Shown here: in pieces, positions 26,341-38,042 of the stretch | Position numbering within the stretch: the stretch's first letter is position 1 | Layout of the letters: each line of letters starts with the position of its first letter | NCBI RefSeq assembly: GCF_014856545.2 | Contig: NZ_CP109811.1 | Span: 304,001 to 368,000, forward strand | Direction of reading: 5' to 3' | Source: Mesobacillus jeotgali | GTDB taxonomy: Bacteria > Bacillota > Bacilli > Bacillales > Cytobacillaceae | DNA: 64,000 nt | The notes under the pieces: model-generated | Told to the model about the DNA's origin: nothing | What the model saw: the letters and a program-made list of their open reading frames with translations, nothing else | The model's database searches: none | Translations under genes and position numbers: made by a program

Positions 26341-27378
26341 ATGAAACAGTTAAAGCCGATTCAGTTCGATACAAGTAAAGTGAAGCCCACGGAAAAGTTC
26401 ACCAGTGTGGAAATGGGAAAGCTTTGGGCGACATATGAGGGGAACAGCCTGTCAAATGTGATTATCAAGCATTTCCTTCAGCATGTGGAGGATGAGGATA
26501 TCAAGACACTGCTTGAAAATGCCCTAAGTCTTACAGAGGATTTTATGGAGAAAATAAAAGAGTTTTTGGAGAAGGAAAATTTCCCTTTACCCCTAGGATA
26601 TACGGAAAAGGACTTTCACTCAGAAGCACCGAGTTTATTTGAGGATGAGTTCTATGTCCATTACTTGAAATATGCGGCAAAAGCTGGATTGAGCATTTAC
26701 GCGATTGCCCTTCCACTGGTGATGAGGCTCGATATCAGGGAGTTTTTTATCCAGTGTGGGATGGTAACGACGGAGCTTCTCGGGCAAATTAACGGCCTGC
26801 TGATGGCCAAAGGTTTTATCATCAAACCGCCTGTCCTTCCGACACCGGAGAAAGTTGATTTCATTGAAAATAAGAGTTACCTGGATGGATTTGGCCACAA
26901 ACTGCGGCCGCTCCATGCCCTGGAAGTGACCCATCTGTATGACAACATTGAAAACAATGTCACCAGTAAAGCCTTGCTGATTGGGTTCAGCCAGGTAGCG
27001 AGGACACAGCAGGTGCGTGACTTTTTCATAAAGGGAATTGAATTGACTGATAAAATGGTGGAGCAGTTAAAAACAAAGCTTCATAAGGAAAATCTGCCGT
27101 CCCCGGCATTATTGGATCATTTAGTCACCGATTCTACGACTTCACCTTTTTCCGATAAACTGATGCTTAGCCATAAGGCGGACATGTTCGCGATGAAGGT
27201 TAGATCGATGGGGAACTCGATGGCGGTCAACGGACGGAAGGACATCGGCTTGTTATATGGAAAAGCCCTTATGAATGTCGCTTTATATGCGGAGGATGCG
27301 GCGGAAATCCTGATTGAGCACGGGTGGATGGAGCAGCCGCCCCATGCCGCAGACAGGAATAAACTGGCGTCAGAATAA
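26341..27378 (+). CDS. DUF3231 protein, two tandem domains
   Basis: 345 aa made of two homologous halves (about 20-170 and 190-340), the usual DUF3231 arrangement. Both halves are helical with a similar start (FTSVEMGKLWATYEGNSLSN versus LHALEVTHLYDNIENNVTSK) and a predicted four-helix-bundle character. Function unknown; the family is common in spore-forming Bacillaceae. The ATG at 26341 follows TAAGGGG; the ATG at 26314 lacks a site. It sits, with the symporter, between yerC and pcrB, where B. subtilis has yerD, and is bracketed by direct repeats. Confidence 0.8.
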   Translation: MKQLKPIQFDTSKVKPTEKFTSVEMGKLWATYEGNSLSNVIIKHFLQHVEDEDIKTLLENALSLTEDFMEKIKEFLEKENFPLPLGYTEKDFHSEAPSLFEDEFYVHYLKYAAKAGLSIYAIALPLVMRLDIREFFIQCGMVTTELLGQINGLLMAKGFIIKPPVLPTPEKVDFIENKSYLDGFGHKLRPLHALEVTHLYDNIENNVTSKALLIGFSQVARTQQVRDFFIKGIELTDKMVEQLKTKLHKENLPSPALLDHLVTDSTTSPFSDKLMLSHKADMFAMKVRSMGNSMAVNGRKDIGLLYGKALMNVALYAEDAAEILIEHGWMEQPPHAADRNKLASE

Positions 27379-27407
27379 TATATTGCGCATAATTGTGCGA
27401 TAACACT

Positions 27408-27430
27408 AGCCTGCAGATGCAGGCTTTTTT
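27408..27430 (+). terminator. DUF3231 gene terminator
   Basis: AGCCTGCA / TGCAGGCT stem followed by six T. Confidence 0.85.
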
Positions 27431-27467
27431 CATTTAGTGTTGTTTTTTTTATGGGGGGGAGAAAAAT

Positions 27468-27555
27468 GGAAAAAAACACTGATAATTTCCAGTTCGCCAT
27501 TAAAATTTGAAAATCGCCAATAAATCTGTGAACTCCGCCAATAAACCAGGTTAAT
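27468..27555. repeat. Direct repeat copy 2 downstream of the DUF3231 gene, with 20-21-bp sub-repeats
   Basis: Repeats the CACTGATAATTTCCA-TTCGCCATTAAAA block of 26083-26120, then CGCCA(A/T)(T)AAA recurs at 27495, 27515 and 27536, steps of 20 and 21 bp. The step length and the TTCGCCA word resemble the 21-bp array before rocA (TTCGACCA). Confidence 0.75.
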
Positions 27556-27608
27556 AGCTCACTTTTAAGGGTAGGGGGTAGGTAAAATATACATTTTGGA
27601 GTGAGTTG

Positions 27609-29036
27609 ATGGGGGCAAGTTTGACGGTTATTGCGATTGTAATCATTTATTTAGGCATTATGATCATGATTGGGTACATATCTTCTAAAAAGATCAATGA
27701 TAATGAGGATTTCCTTGTAGCGGGCCGGAAGATGGGTCCGTGGCTGCTTGCGGGAAGCCTTGCTGCGACCGAGGTTGGCGGCGGTTCCTCGCTGGGGGTA
27801 GTCGAAAAAGCGTATGGAGACTGGGGGTTTTCGGCCGTCTGGTACGTCATCTCGATGGCGATTGCGTTCATCGTGCTGGCGTTCCTTGCGCCAATGCTGC
27901 GGGACGCTGCTGTAAAAACAGTGCCTGAGTATTTCCGCAGGCGATATGGCGAAGCGAATTCACTGGTAACATCGATTATCATGCTGCTGCCGATGGTCGG
28001 GCTGACGGCGGTTCAGTTCATCGCCTCGGCAACAATTCTTTCAGTGATGACCGGCTGGAGCTACACCGTTTCAGTCATCATTGTGACGGTGGTTGTTACG
28101 TTATACAGTGTCATGGGCGGGATGTACAGCGTTGTTTATACCGATGTCGTGCAGTGGATTTTCATCATCGTAGGGATGGCAATGATCATTCCATTCACGC
28201 TCCAGGCTGGGGGCGGGTTCGAGCAGGTGACGGCCAATATTCCGGAGGCAAAATGGAGCCTCGTTGACGGTGCCGGCTGGGGGACGATCATTGCGCTCGT
28301 CGTAATGTATATCGCATCCTTCACAGTTGGCCAGGAGGCGGTCCAGCGCTATTATTCTGCCAAAGACGGCAAGGCTGCTAAGCAAGCATCCTATATTACT
28401 TCTATTGTGTATGTGCTGTTCGCGTTCATCCCGGCGGTCATCGGTTTGTTCATGTATGGCATGGTCGAGAATGGCCAGATCGATGGGACGATGCTGATGG
28501 AAAGAGGCGCGCAGTACGCATTGCCGGTGCTGGCAATGGAGGTGCTGCCAGATGTGGTCACGGGCATCCTGTTCGCGGCGCTGATTTCAGCGACAATGTC
28601 CAGTGCTTCTAGTAATCTATTGGCAGCAGGGTCTATTTTTACAAATGATATATACCATCAGTATATCAACAAGAATGCAGCTGACGGAAAGCTTTTAAAA
28701 ATGGTCCGCTATACAATGTATGTGGTTTCAGCATTCGCTTTGCTGACAGCAATCTGGAATGTCTCTGATATTATCACGCTATTGATGTTCTCCTTTACAC
28801 TGAGAGCTGGCGGGGCCTTCATACCTTATGTGTTAGGGCACATTTGGGAAAAAGCGACCCCGGCAGGCAGCCTGGCATCCTTGTTCCTTGGAAGTCTGGC
28901 AGTCTATCTTGGCGAAAAAGAGTTCATCAGCTTCTTCGGACTTGATCCTATTTATCTGGCACTGATTGTGAGTGGCATCAGCTTCTATGTGTTTTCAAAA
29001 TTGTTCACCGAGCAGTACGAACACCGAGATCTTTAA
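27609..29036 (+). CDS. Sodium:solute symporter family transporter
   Basis: 475 aa, about 13 hydrophobic segments, SSS (PutP/PanF-like) family. The signature region near residues 60-75 (GSLAATEVGGGSSLG) and AALISATMSSASSNLLAAGS near 325-345 are typical. Substrate unknown: it is clearly distinct from the proline symporter at 50.9-52.4 kb. ATG 27609 is seven bases after GGAG. Alone in its transcription unit, ended by a strong hairpin. Confidence 0.85.
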   Translation: MGASLTVIAIVIIYLGIMIMIGYISSKKINDNEDFLVAGRKMGPWLLAGSLAATEVGGGSSLGVVEKAYGDWGFSAVWYVISMAIAFIVLAFLAPMLRDAAVKTVPEYFRRRYGEANSLVTSIIMLLPMVGLTAVQFIASATILSVMTGWSYTVSVIIVTVVVTLYSVMGGMYSVVYTDVVQWIFIIVGMAMIIPFTLQAGGGFEQVTANIPEAKWSLVDGAGWGTIIALVVMYIASFTVGQEAVQRYYSAKDGKAAKQASYITSIVYVLFAFIPAVIGLFMYGMVENGQIDGTMLMERGAQYALPVLAMEVLPDVVTGILFAALISATMSSASSNLLAAGSIFTNDIYHQYINKNAADGKLLKMVRYTMYVVSAFALLTAIWNVSDIITLLMFSFTLRAGGAFIPYVLGHIWEKATPAGSLASLFLGSLAVYLGEKEFISFFGLDPIYLALIVSGISFYVFSKLFTEQYEHRDL

Positions 29037-29044
29037 ACAGCAAG

Positions 29045-29072
29045 AAAAGCGTTCCGGCCGGGACGCTTTTTT
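29045..29072 (+). terminator. Symporter gene terminator
   Basis: AAAAGCGTTCC / GGGACGCTTTT around a CGGCC centre, ending in six T. Confidence 0.9.
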
Positions 29073-29150
29073 CATATGTTTCCTTTTTTATATATACACA
29101 ACAAATGCTATAATGGTGGAATGGATAGATAGAATGGGGGCAATTCAAGG

Positions 29151-29837
29151 ATGTACGATGTTCGCGAGTGGAGACATGTGTTCAAGCTCGATCCAAATAA
29201 AGAAATAACTGATGAAGAATTAGATAGAATTTGCGAGTCTGGAACCGACGCGATCATGGTGGGAGGGACGGATGGAGTCACTCTTGAAGGAGTCCTTGAT
29301 TTGATGTCCCGTGTCCGCCGCTACACGGTACCATGCATTCTCGAGGTTTCGACGATTGAATCGATCACGCCGGGATTCGATTTTTATTATATCCCGACGG
29401 TGCTGAACAGCCGCAATCCACAGTTTATCACGGGCCTGCACCATGAAGCGGTCAAGGAGTATGGCGACCTGATGGATTGGGACGAGCTGAAAATGGAAGG
29501 CTATTGCATCCTGAATCCGGATTGCAAGGCGGCTAAACTGACTGATGCGAAGACAGACTTGTCGATTGACGATGTACGGGCCTACGCGATGATGGCGGAG
29601 AAAATGTATAGCCTGCCGATTTTCTATTTGGAATACAGCGGGGCATATGGCAATCCTGAGTATGTGGAAGCAGCCAAAGGCGTTCTCGAAAAAACGGTTC
29701 TCTTTTACGGCGGCGGAATCGAAACAGCGCAGCAGGCAGAAGAAATGGCCGGACATGCCGATGTCATTGTGGTCGGAAATGTCGTGTACAGCAACCTTGA
29801 TGAGGCATTGAAGACCGTAGCTGCAGTAAAGAAATAA
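29151..29837 (+). CDS. pcrB: Heptaprenylglyceryl phosphate synthase
   Basis: 228 aa, TIM-barrel prenyltransferase that joins heptaprenyl diphosphate to sn-glycerol-1-phosphate, making an archaeal-type ether lipid precursor in Bacillus. Conserved: [42 protein letters not shown] and FYGGGIE. A TATAAT -10 at 29109-29114 lies upstream. Starts the pcrB-pcrA-ligA-camS run. Confidence 0.95.
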   Translation: MYDVREWRHVFKLDPNKEITDEELDRICESGTDAIMVGGTDGVTLEGVLDLMSRVRRYTVPCILEVSTIESITPGFDFYYIPTVLNSRNPQFITGLHHEAVKEYGDLMDWDELKMEGYCILNPDCKAAKLTDAKTDLSIDDVRAYAMMAEKMYSLPIFYLEYSGAYGNPEYVEAAKGVLEKTVLFYGGGIETAQQAEEMAGHADVIVVGNVVYSNLDEALKTVAAVKK

Positions 29838-29902
29838 CGAAGTTGTATATAAGGATTTTATGAGATAAAATAAGAACAAATGTTTGTATGGTGGTGAAGA
29901 GT

Positions 29903-32155
29903 GTGCAATTTTTAACGGATAAATTACTGAATGGCTTGAACCCGGAGCAGCAGAAGGCTGTCAAGACAGTGGACGGGCCTTTGCTATTGATGGCAGGGGC
30001 AGGCTCTGGTAAAACAAGAGTCCTGACACACAGAATTGCGTATTTAATGGTGGAAAAAGGGGTAAACCCTTATAACATCCTTGCGATTACGTTTACGAAT
30101 AAAGCGGCGCGCGAAATGCGTGAGAGGATTCAGAAGATGATGGGCGGAGCGGCAGACGATATCTGGATTTCGACGTTCCACTCAATGTGTGTGCGCATTT
30201 TGCGCAGGGACATCGACCGTCTTGGCTATAACCGCAACTTCACGATCCTTGATTCGACCGACCAGCAGTCTGTCATCAAGTCGATTTTGAAGGACAAGAA
30301 TATGGACCCGAAAAAATATGATCCTCGTGCGATCCTTGGGACAATCAGCTCGGCAAAGAACGAATTGATTACGCCGGAGGAATATGCGAAGACAGCGGGA
30401 GATTATTTTTCCCAGAAGGTCAGCGATGTGTATACGGAGTACCAGCGCAGGCTGCTAAAAAATAACGCGCTTGATTTCGACGATTTGATCATGACGACGA
30501 TCACGCTGTTCATCCGCGTGCCGGAAGTGCTGGAGTACTACCAGCGCAAGTTCCAGTACATCCATGTCGATGAGTACCAGGATACGAACAGGGCACAATA
30601 CATGCTGGTGAAATTGCTTGCGCAACGATTCCAGAACCTATGTGTTGTCGGTGACTCGGACCAGTCGATCTATCGCTGGCGCGGTGCGGATATCACGAAT
30701 ATCCTTTCTTTTGAAAAGGACTACCCGAGGGCAAGCGTGATTTTGCTTGAACAGAACTACCGCTCGACGAAAAAGATTTTACTGGCGGCGAATATGGTCA
30801 TCCAGAACAATATGAACCGTAAGCCGAAAAACCTTTGGACAGAGAACCCAGAGGGCAACAAAATCATGTACTACCGCGCGGACAGTGAACAGGGCGAGGC
30901 GCAGTTTGTCATCGGCAAAATCCAGGAGCAGATTCGCAATGGCCGCAAGCTGTCTGATATCGCGATTCTCTACCGGACGAACGCTCAGTCCCGTGTGATC
31001 GAGGAATCTTTCCTGAAGTCGAACATCGATTACTCAATCGTCGGCGGCATCAAGTTCTATGACAGAAAAGAAATCAAGGATCTTCTTGCATACCTACGTC
31101 TGATTTCCAATCCTGATGATGATATCAGCTTGCAGAGGATCATCAATGTGCCAAAGCGCGCAATTGGTTCAACCTCAATCGATAAAATCGCCAATTTTGC
31201 GGCAATGCATGATCTGTCGATGTTCCAGGCGCTGGAGACGATTGAGATGATCGGCCTCAGCCCGAAAGCGGAAAAAGCAGCGGCTGAATTCCGCAACCTG
31301 GTCAGCAATTACACGCACCAGCAGGAATATCTGTCAGTGACTGAGCTGGTGGAGGAAGTCCTTGATAAAACAGGCTACCGTGATATGCTCAAGGCGGAAA
31401 AATCGCTGGAATCACAGAGCCGACTTGAAAACATAGATGAATTTTTAACCGTAACAAAAAGCTTTGAAGAAAGCAGTGAAGACAAGAGTCTGGTCGCATT
31501 CCTGACGGATTTGGCACTTGTTGCGGATATCGACCGCCTGGATGAGGACGGCGAGAAAAAAACTGATTTCGTCACATTGATGACACTGCACTCAGCCAAG
31601 GGACTAGAGTTCCCAGTTGTGTTCCTGATCGGAATGGAAGAGGGAGTATTCCCGCATAGCCGCTCCTTGATGGAAGAGGATGAGATGGAGGAAGAACGCC
31701 GTCTTGCCTATGTGGGCATCACTCGCGCCGAAGAAGAGCTTTTCATCACGAATGCGCAAATGCGTACCCTTTTCGGCCGTACGAATATGAATCCGGAATC
31801 ACGGTTCATTAAGGAAATACCGGCTGATTTGGTTGAAGATGCCGTTCCAAAAGTGAGAAGGCCTGCACCAACAAGCGGCGGCAGACCTGCTGCAGCGAGT
31901 GGAGGCAGACCTGGGGCTTCAGCAAGACCGTCCATGCCAACTCGCGGAGCTGTTTCCCGTCCGGTCGCAGCTGCAAGCGGCGGCGAAGGCATCGATTGGA
32001 AGGTTGGCGACAAAGCACAGCATGGCAAGTGGGGAACAGGAACCGTTGTCAGCGTAAAAGGGTCAGGAGAAGGCACAGAGCTTGATATCGCCTTCCCAAG
32101 TCCAACAGGCATCAAACGTCTGCTGGCCAAGTTCGCACCGATTACAAAGGCTTAA
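29903..32155 (+). CDS. pcrA: ATP-dependent DNA helicase PcrA
   Basis: 750 aa, UvrD/Rep superfamily 1 helicase, used in repair, plasmid replication and removal of transcription-replication conflicts. Walker A GAGSGKT at residues 32-38, DEYQDTN at 223-229, QNYRST and [10 protein letters not shown] are visible. After about 665 comes a low-complexity Gly/Ala/Arg/Pro linker, then a tudor-like C-terminus ([20 protein letters not shown]) that contacts RNA polymerase. I place the start at GTG 29903, which aligns residue for residue with B. subtilis PcrA and has GGTGGTG upstream; an in-frame ATG lies at 29888. Confidence 0.96.
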   Translation: MQFLTDKLLNGLNPEQQKAVKTVDGPLLLMAGAGSGKTRVLTHRIAYLMVEKGVNPYNILAITFTNKAAREMRERIQKMMGGAADDIWISTFHSMCVRILRRDIDRLGYNRNFTILDSTDQQSVIKSILKDKNMDPKKYDPRAILGTISSAKNELITPEEYAKTAGDYFSQKVSDVYTEYQRRLLKNNALDFDDLIMTTITLFIRVPEVLEYYQRKFQYIHVDEYQDTNRAQYMLVKLLAQRFQNLCVVGDSDQSIYRWRGADITNILSFEKDYPRASVILLEQNYRSTKKILLAANMVIQNNMNRKPKNLWTENPEGNKIMYYRADSEQGEAQFVIGKIQEQIRNGRKLSDIAILYRTNAQSRVIEESFLKSNIDYSIVGGIKFYDRKEIKDLLAYLRLISNPDDDISLQRIINVPKRAIGSTSIDKIANFAAMHDLSMFQALETIEMIGLSPKAEKAAAEFRNLVSNYTHQQEYLSVTELVEEVLDKTGYRDMLKAEKSLESQSRLENIDEFLTVTKSFEESSEDKSLVAFLTDLALVADIDRLDEDGEKKTDFVTLMTLHSAKGLEFPVVFLIGMEEGVFPHSRSLMEEDEMEEERRLAYVGITRAEEELFITNAQMRTLFGRTNMNPESRFIKEIPADLVEDAVPKVRRPAPTSGGRPAAASGGRPGASARPSMPTRGAVSRPVAAASGGEGIDWKVGDKAQHGKWGTGTVVSVKGSGEGTELDIAFPSPTGIKRLLAKFAPITKA

Positions 32156-32183
32156 ACAAACTTTTTTTCTTATAGATTACTTT

Positions 32184-34324
<2,141 letters not shown>

Positions 34325-34338
34325 GAGGTGTACACGCC

Positions 34339-35556
34339 ATGAGGAAGCTCTCAATGGTCGCTCTATCTCTTGTCCTTTTGCTGACGGCCTGCGCCCCTAA
34401 TTTTCAAAAGCAGGAAGAGGTCGTCCAGGAGAAGGATGATGAAACAAAGGAAAAAGCGATTATCCCGAAATATAAAATTTCGGACAAATACTACCGTACC
34501 ATTATGCCGTTCGAGCCTGGGGAAGCTCGCGGAATGGTCGTCAACAATCTGAATACGCGCTATGACATCACCGAGTTCGAGACTGGGCTGATGAGGGTTG
34601 CCCAAAACTCTTTCCCAACAGACAAGTATGTCTTTAAAGAAGGCCAGTATCTCGACAGCAGTACCGTAGCATCCTGGCTGGAGCGGGAAATGACTCCGGC
34701 TCAGGTAGAGGCTAAGAAAAAAGAATTGCAGGCTAAGTATAAAAAAGAAAAAATTAATAAGAAGGTCGTAGTGAATAACCTAGGCCTGAATCCTGCTAAT
34801 CCTGGCAAGGGCGATGCCCATGAACAGAATAAAAAGAATCCTATTTATCTAGCACATATCCTGGAGCATAATTATCTCGTCCAATCAGGAGAAAAGGATA
34901 CGTACCAACTTGGCGGCATCGCCATTGGCCTGGCACTGAATTCCGTCCACTATTATCAAGAGGTTGAATTTGGGGCAGTATTTGAGAAAAATATTTCCCG
35001 CTCCGTTCTTGAAGCCGAAGGGAAGAAAATTGCCCAGGAAGTCGTCAACAGGTTAAGAGGAATTGACGAACTGAAAAATGTACCGATTACCATCGGATTG
35101 TTTGAACAGGAAAGCCGATCTTCTGTTGTTCCCGGCAACTTTTTCACCTATGCAGAAGTATCCCAGGGCAGCAACAATATCGGCAGCTGGAAGGATGTAA
35201 AAGAAGAATACATCCTGTTTCCGTCAGATAAAGCCGAGAAGGAACACCGGGATGACCTGACATTCTTCCAGAACTTCAAGCAGGATGTGGAGGAATATTT
35301 CCCTAACTTCAACGGCGTCATCGGCAAAGGCTTTTATCTGGATGGCCAGCTACAAGAGTTGAATATCGAGATTCCTATCCAGTTTTACGGCGAAGCTGAG
35401 GCGATTGGTTTCACACAGTATGTAACGGGACTGGTCATGGAGCACTTCCCTAACTACATTTCCGTTCAGGTCAGCGTATCATCCGTACTGGGACAGGAAG
35501 CCCTGATCGTGAAAAAGCCGGATCAGGATGAACCATTTGTGCATATTTATCAGTAA
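34339..35556 (+). CDS. CamS family sex-pheromone-type lipoprotein (YerH)
   Basis: 405 aa. Lipobox LLTAC with Cys18, then a charged linker and the CamS domain (about 50-400). In Staphylococcus the CamS signal peptide releases the enterococcal pheromone cAM373; here the seven residues before the Cys are LVLLLTA, so the same pheromone is not made. The mature function is unknown; a membrane-surface role is expected. It follows ligA by 14 bp and is probably in the same operon, as in B. subtilis ligA-yerH. Confidence 0.9.
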   Translation: MRKLSMVALSLVLLLTACAPNFQKQEEVVQEKDDETKEKAIIPKYKISDKYYRTIMPFEPGEARGMVVNNLNTRYDITEFETGLMRVAQNSFPTDKYVFKEGQYLDSSTVASWLEREMTPAQVEAKKKELQAKYKKEKINKKVVVNNLGLNPANPGKGDAHEQNKKNPIYLAHILEHNYLVQSGEKDTYQLGGIAIGLALNSVHYYQEVEFGAVFEKNISRSVLEAEGKKIAQEVVNRLRGIDELKNVPITIGLFEQESRSSVVPGNFFTYAEVSQGSNNIGSWKDVKEEYILFPSDKAEKEHRDDLTFFQNFKQDVEEYFPNFNGVIGKGFYLDGQLQELNIEIPIQFYGEAEAIGFTQYVTGLVMEHFPNYISVQVSVSSVLGQEALIVKKPDQDEPFVHIYQ

Positions 35557-35561
35557 GGTGA

Positions 35562-35590
35562 AGCAAAGAGCCGCGTGCTCTTTGCTTTTT
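35562..35590 (+). terminator. pcrBA-ligA-camS terminator
   Basis: GCAAAGAG / CTCTTTGC stem with loop CCGCGTG, then five T. It abuts the stop of the convergent DinB-family gene. Confidence 0.85.
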
Positions 35591-36047
35591 ATATGCATTT
35601 TTTAATATCAAGGATTGTCTGTAAATGCATGCCTTCATGGAAAATCGTCCGTACCAGGACTTGTTCGATTGTATGCATGCCCATTTCGGTTGGAGGGAAT
35701 TCCTCCTCGAGGCGCCCGCCATATAATTCTTTTATTCTTGCTGGCTGTGTTCTCAGCAATTCTTTTAACTCGCTAACGGAAGGGGTTTCCTCGGTAAAAT
35801 TGGCCGGGGAGGTGCCGTAGTCGAACCAGGATTTGAACTCTTCAGGGATGTCTGCGGGTTCCTTGGTGACCGCCTGGATCCATAAATATTGATCAAGGTA
35901 AATATGCCCAAGGTTCCAGCGGATATTATTGTTGAAGCCTGCAGGAATCTTCTCCGCATCCTCCTCAGAAACTGTATCTGCCACACCTAAAATTTCGCTT
36001 CGATAGGATTCTAGCTGATTAAACAATATTTCATGCCGTTTTTTCAT
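35589..36047 (-). CDS. DinB-superfamily putative metalloenzyme
   Basis: 152 aa, four-helix DinB/YfiT-like fold. The metal-binding histidines can be assigned to WNLGHIYLDQ (about residue 48) and the late FHEGMHLQT motif (His about 138 and 142). Members include thiol-S-transferases (bacillithiol-dependent) and uncharacterised stress proteins; which applies here is not clear. Stands alone, converging on camS. Confidence 0.8.
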   Translation of the reverse strand: MKKRHEILFNQLESYRSEILGVADTVSEEDAEKIPAGFNNNIRWNLGHIYLDQYLWIQAVTKEPADIPEEFKSWFDYGTSPANFTEETPSVSELKELLRTQPARIKELYGGRLEEEFPPTEMGMHTIEQVLVRTIFHEGMHLQTILDIKKCI

Positions 36048-36160
36048 GTAAAATAGCCCCCTTCTTTGGATGATAGATAAATATTCGCTAGATTACGGGG
36101 ATTCCCTGCAGATAATTAGTGTGATTTTATTGTGCTGATTATTTTATTGGCGAAAATATA

Positions 36161-36265
36161 AATAATTCGACCACATTTAGGAATAATTCGACCACATTTC
36201 TCATTATTTCGACCACTTTAAAGAATAATTCGACCACATTTACGGTTAATTCGACCAACTTCAAA
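36161..36265. repeat. Five 21-bp direct repeats upstream of rocA
   Basis: Units start at 36161, 36182, 36203, 36224 and 36245, each 21 bp, consensus AATAATTCGACCACATTT plus three variable bases. Unit 5 has ACCAACTTC. The step equals two helical turns, placing TTCGACCA on one face of DNA. The array lies about 80 bp before the rocA -35 box. Remaining sequence between 36048 and 36423 is AT-rich with the promoter only. Confidence 0.9.
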
Positions 36266-36351
36266 AAAGTGTACAAAAATGACCAAATTATAATATTGCC
36301 ATAATAAAAAATGTGAAAATTCTCAATCCAATACTTGCTAGTACGTTGACG

Positions 36352-36405
36352 TTGAACACTATGAGACTCTCATGATAGAATGGGAAAGGAATGAAAACGT
36401 TTTAA
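36352..36405 (+). promoter_or_regulatory. rocA promoter and cre-like CcpA site
   Basis: TTGAAC (36352-36357), 18 bp, TAGAAT (36376-36381). Downstream, TGAAAACGTTTTAA (36392-36405) differs from the CcpA cre consensus by one base and lies in the early transcribed region, where bound CcpA acts as a roadblock. No -12/-24 SigL promoter is visible, unlike B. subtilis rocABC. Confidence 0.5.
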
Positions 36406-36423
36406 TACATAGGAGGGGATAGA

Positions 36424-37971
36424 ATGGTTCAGCCATACAAACACGAGCCTTTCACGAATTTTAAAGATGAGGAAAACCGTGAAGGATACCTTACAGGATT
36501 GAAGACAGTAGAAGGCTATCTTGGCCAGGATTATGACTTGGTGATTGGCGGAGAGAGAATCTCGACTGAAGACAAGATTGTATCTTACAACCCATCCAAT
36601 AAAGAAGAAGTTATTGGACGCGTATCAAAGGCAAACCGCGATCTAGCTGAAAAAGCAATGCAGGCTGCTGTCGAAGCGTTCAAGACTTGGAAAAAAGTGA
36701 AGCCTGAGACACGTGCCGATGTATTATTCAAGGCTGCTGCAATCATTCGCCGCCGCAAGCATGAATTCTCGGCGCTTTTAACAAAAGAAGCTGGTAAGCC
36801 ATGGAACGAGGCAGATGCTGATACTGCAGAAGCAATCGACTTCCTTGAGTACTATGCTCGCCAAATGCTAAGAATCAAAGAGGGCGTGAAAGTAGAAAGC
36901 CGTCCAAATGAATATAACCGTTATGATTACATTCCTCTTGGAGTGGGAGTCATCATTTCTCCATGGAACTTCCCGTTGGCAATCATGGCTGGTACAACTG
37001 TAGCAGCGATCGTAACAGGAAACACAGTTCTTTTAAAGCCAGCTTCAACTACTCCAGTTGTTGCGGCTAAGTTCGTTGAAGTTATGGAAGAAGCAGGTTT
37101 GCCTGCGGGTGTCCTTAACTTCGTACCAGGAAGCGGCGCAGAAGTGGGCGACTACCTTGTTGACCACAAAGACACTCGCTTCATCAGCTTTACAGGTTCA
37201 CGTGACGTAGGTCTGCGCATTAACGAGCGGGCTTCTAAGCTGAACGAAGGCCAAATCTGGCTGAAGCGCGTAGTAGCTGAGATGGGCGGAAAAGACACAA
37301 TGGTTGTCGACAAAGACGCTGATCTTGAATTGGCTGCGCAAGCGATCACTGCTTCAGCATTTGGCTTCTCTGGCCAGAAGTGCTCTGCATGTTCACGTGC
37401 TGTCATCGTTGAAGATGTTTATGATCAAGTTCTTAACCGTGTTGTAGAGCTTACAAACGAGCTTAAGCTTGATGATCCTACAGATCAAAGCACGTTCATG
37501 GGTCCAGTTAATGACCAGGGTGCGTTCGACAAGATCATGAGCTACATCGAAATCGGCAAGCAGGAAGGCCGATTGATGACTGGCGGCGAAGGAGACAGCT
37601 CTAAAGGCTATTTCATCAAGCCAACAGTATTCGCAGATGTGGATCCAAAAGCTCGCATCATGCAGGAAGAAATCTTTGGACCAGTTGTGGCATTCGCAAA
37701 AGCGAAGGACTTCGACCATGCGCTTGAAATCGCGAATAACACTGAATACGGCCTGACTGGTGCTGTTATCACACGCAATCGCGAAAACATCCAGAAGGCA
37801 CGTGAAGATTTCCATGTCGGAAACCTTTACTTCAACCGCGGCTGCACAGGCGCAATCGTAGGTTACCAGCCATTCGGCGGCTTCAACATGTCAGGAACAG
37901 ATTCAAAAGCTGGCGGACCAGACTATCTGCTTCTTCACATGCAAGCTAAGACTACTTCTGAAATGTACTAA
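36424..37971 (+). CDS. rocA: L-glutamate gamma-semialdehyde dehydrogenase (P5C dehydrogenase)
   Basis: 515 aa, NAD-dependent aldehyde dehydrogenase that turns the semialdehyde from proline and arginine breakdown into glutamate. Catalytic Cys320 in [10 protein letters not shown] and Glu286 in VAEMGGKD are at the same positions as in B. subtilis Roc[10 protein letters not shown] and FTGSRDVG (NAD-binding) are visible. AGGAGGGG precedes the ATG. Monocistronic here. The proline importer at 50.9 kb could feed the same route. Confidence 0.95.
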   Translation: MVQPYKHEPFTNFKDEENREGYLTGLKTVEGYLGQDYDLVIGGERISTEDKIVSYNPSNKEEVIGRVSKANRDLAEKAMQAAVEAFKTWKKVKPETRADVLFKAAAIIRRRKHEFSALLTKEAGKPWNEADADTAEAIDFLEYYARQMLRIKEGVKVESRPNEYNRYDYIPLGVGVIISPWNFPLAIMAGTTVAAIVTGNTVLLKPASTTPVVAAKFVEVMEEAGLPAGVLNFVPGSGAEVGDYLVDHKDTRFISFTGSRDVGLRINERASKLNEGQIWLKRVVAEMGGKDTMVVDKDADLELAAQAITASAFGFSGQKCSACSRAVIVEDVYDQVLNRVVELTNELKLDDPTDQSTFMGPVNDQGAFDKIMSYIEIGKQEGRLMTGGEGDSSKGYFIKPTVFADVDPKARIMQEEIFGPVVAFAKAKDFDHALEIANNTEYGLTGAVITRNRENIQKAREDFHVGNLYFNRGCTGAIVGYQPFGGFNMSGTDSKAGGPDYLLLHMQAKTTSEMY

Positions 37972-37982
37972 TATAGACTTGG

Positions 37983-38013
37983 AATCCCCTTCTCACTGAG
38001 AGGGGGATTTTTT
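37983..38013 (+). terminator. rocA terminator
   Basis: AATCCCCTTCTC / GAGAGGGGGATT stem followed by a T-run. Confidence 0.88.
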
Positions 38014-38042
38014 GAGTTTGATTAATTTTGAATGATGTTACT

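Noticed and set aside
28972..29208. 78-codon frame spanning the symporter end and pcrB start
   Set aside because: It crosses a terminator and the pcrB start in another frame; no ribosome binding site.
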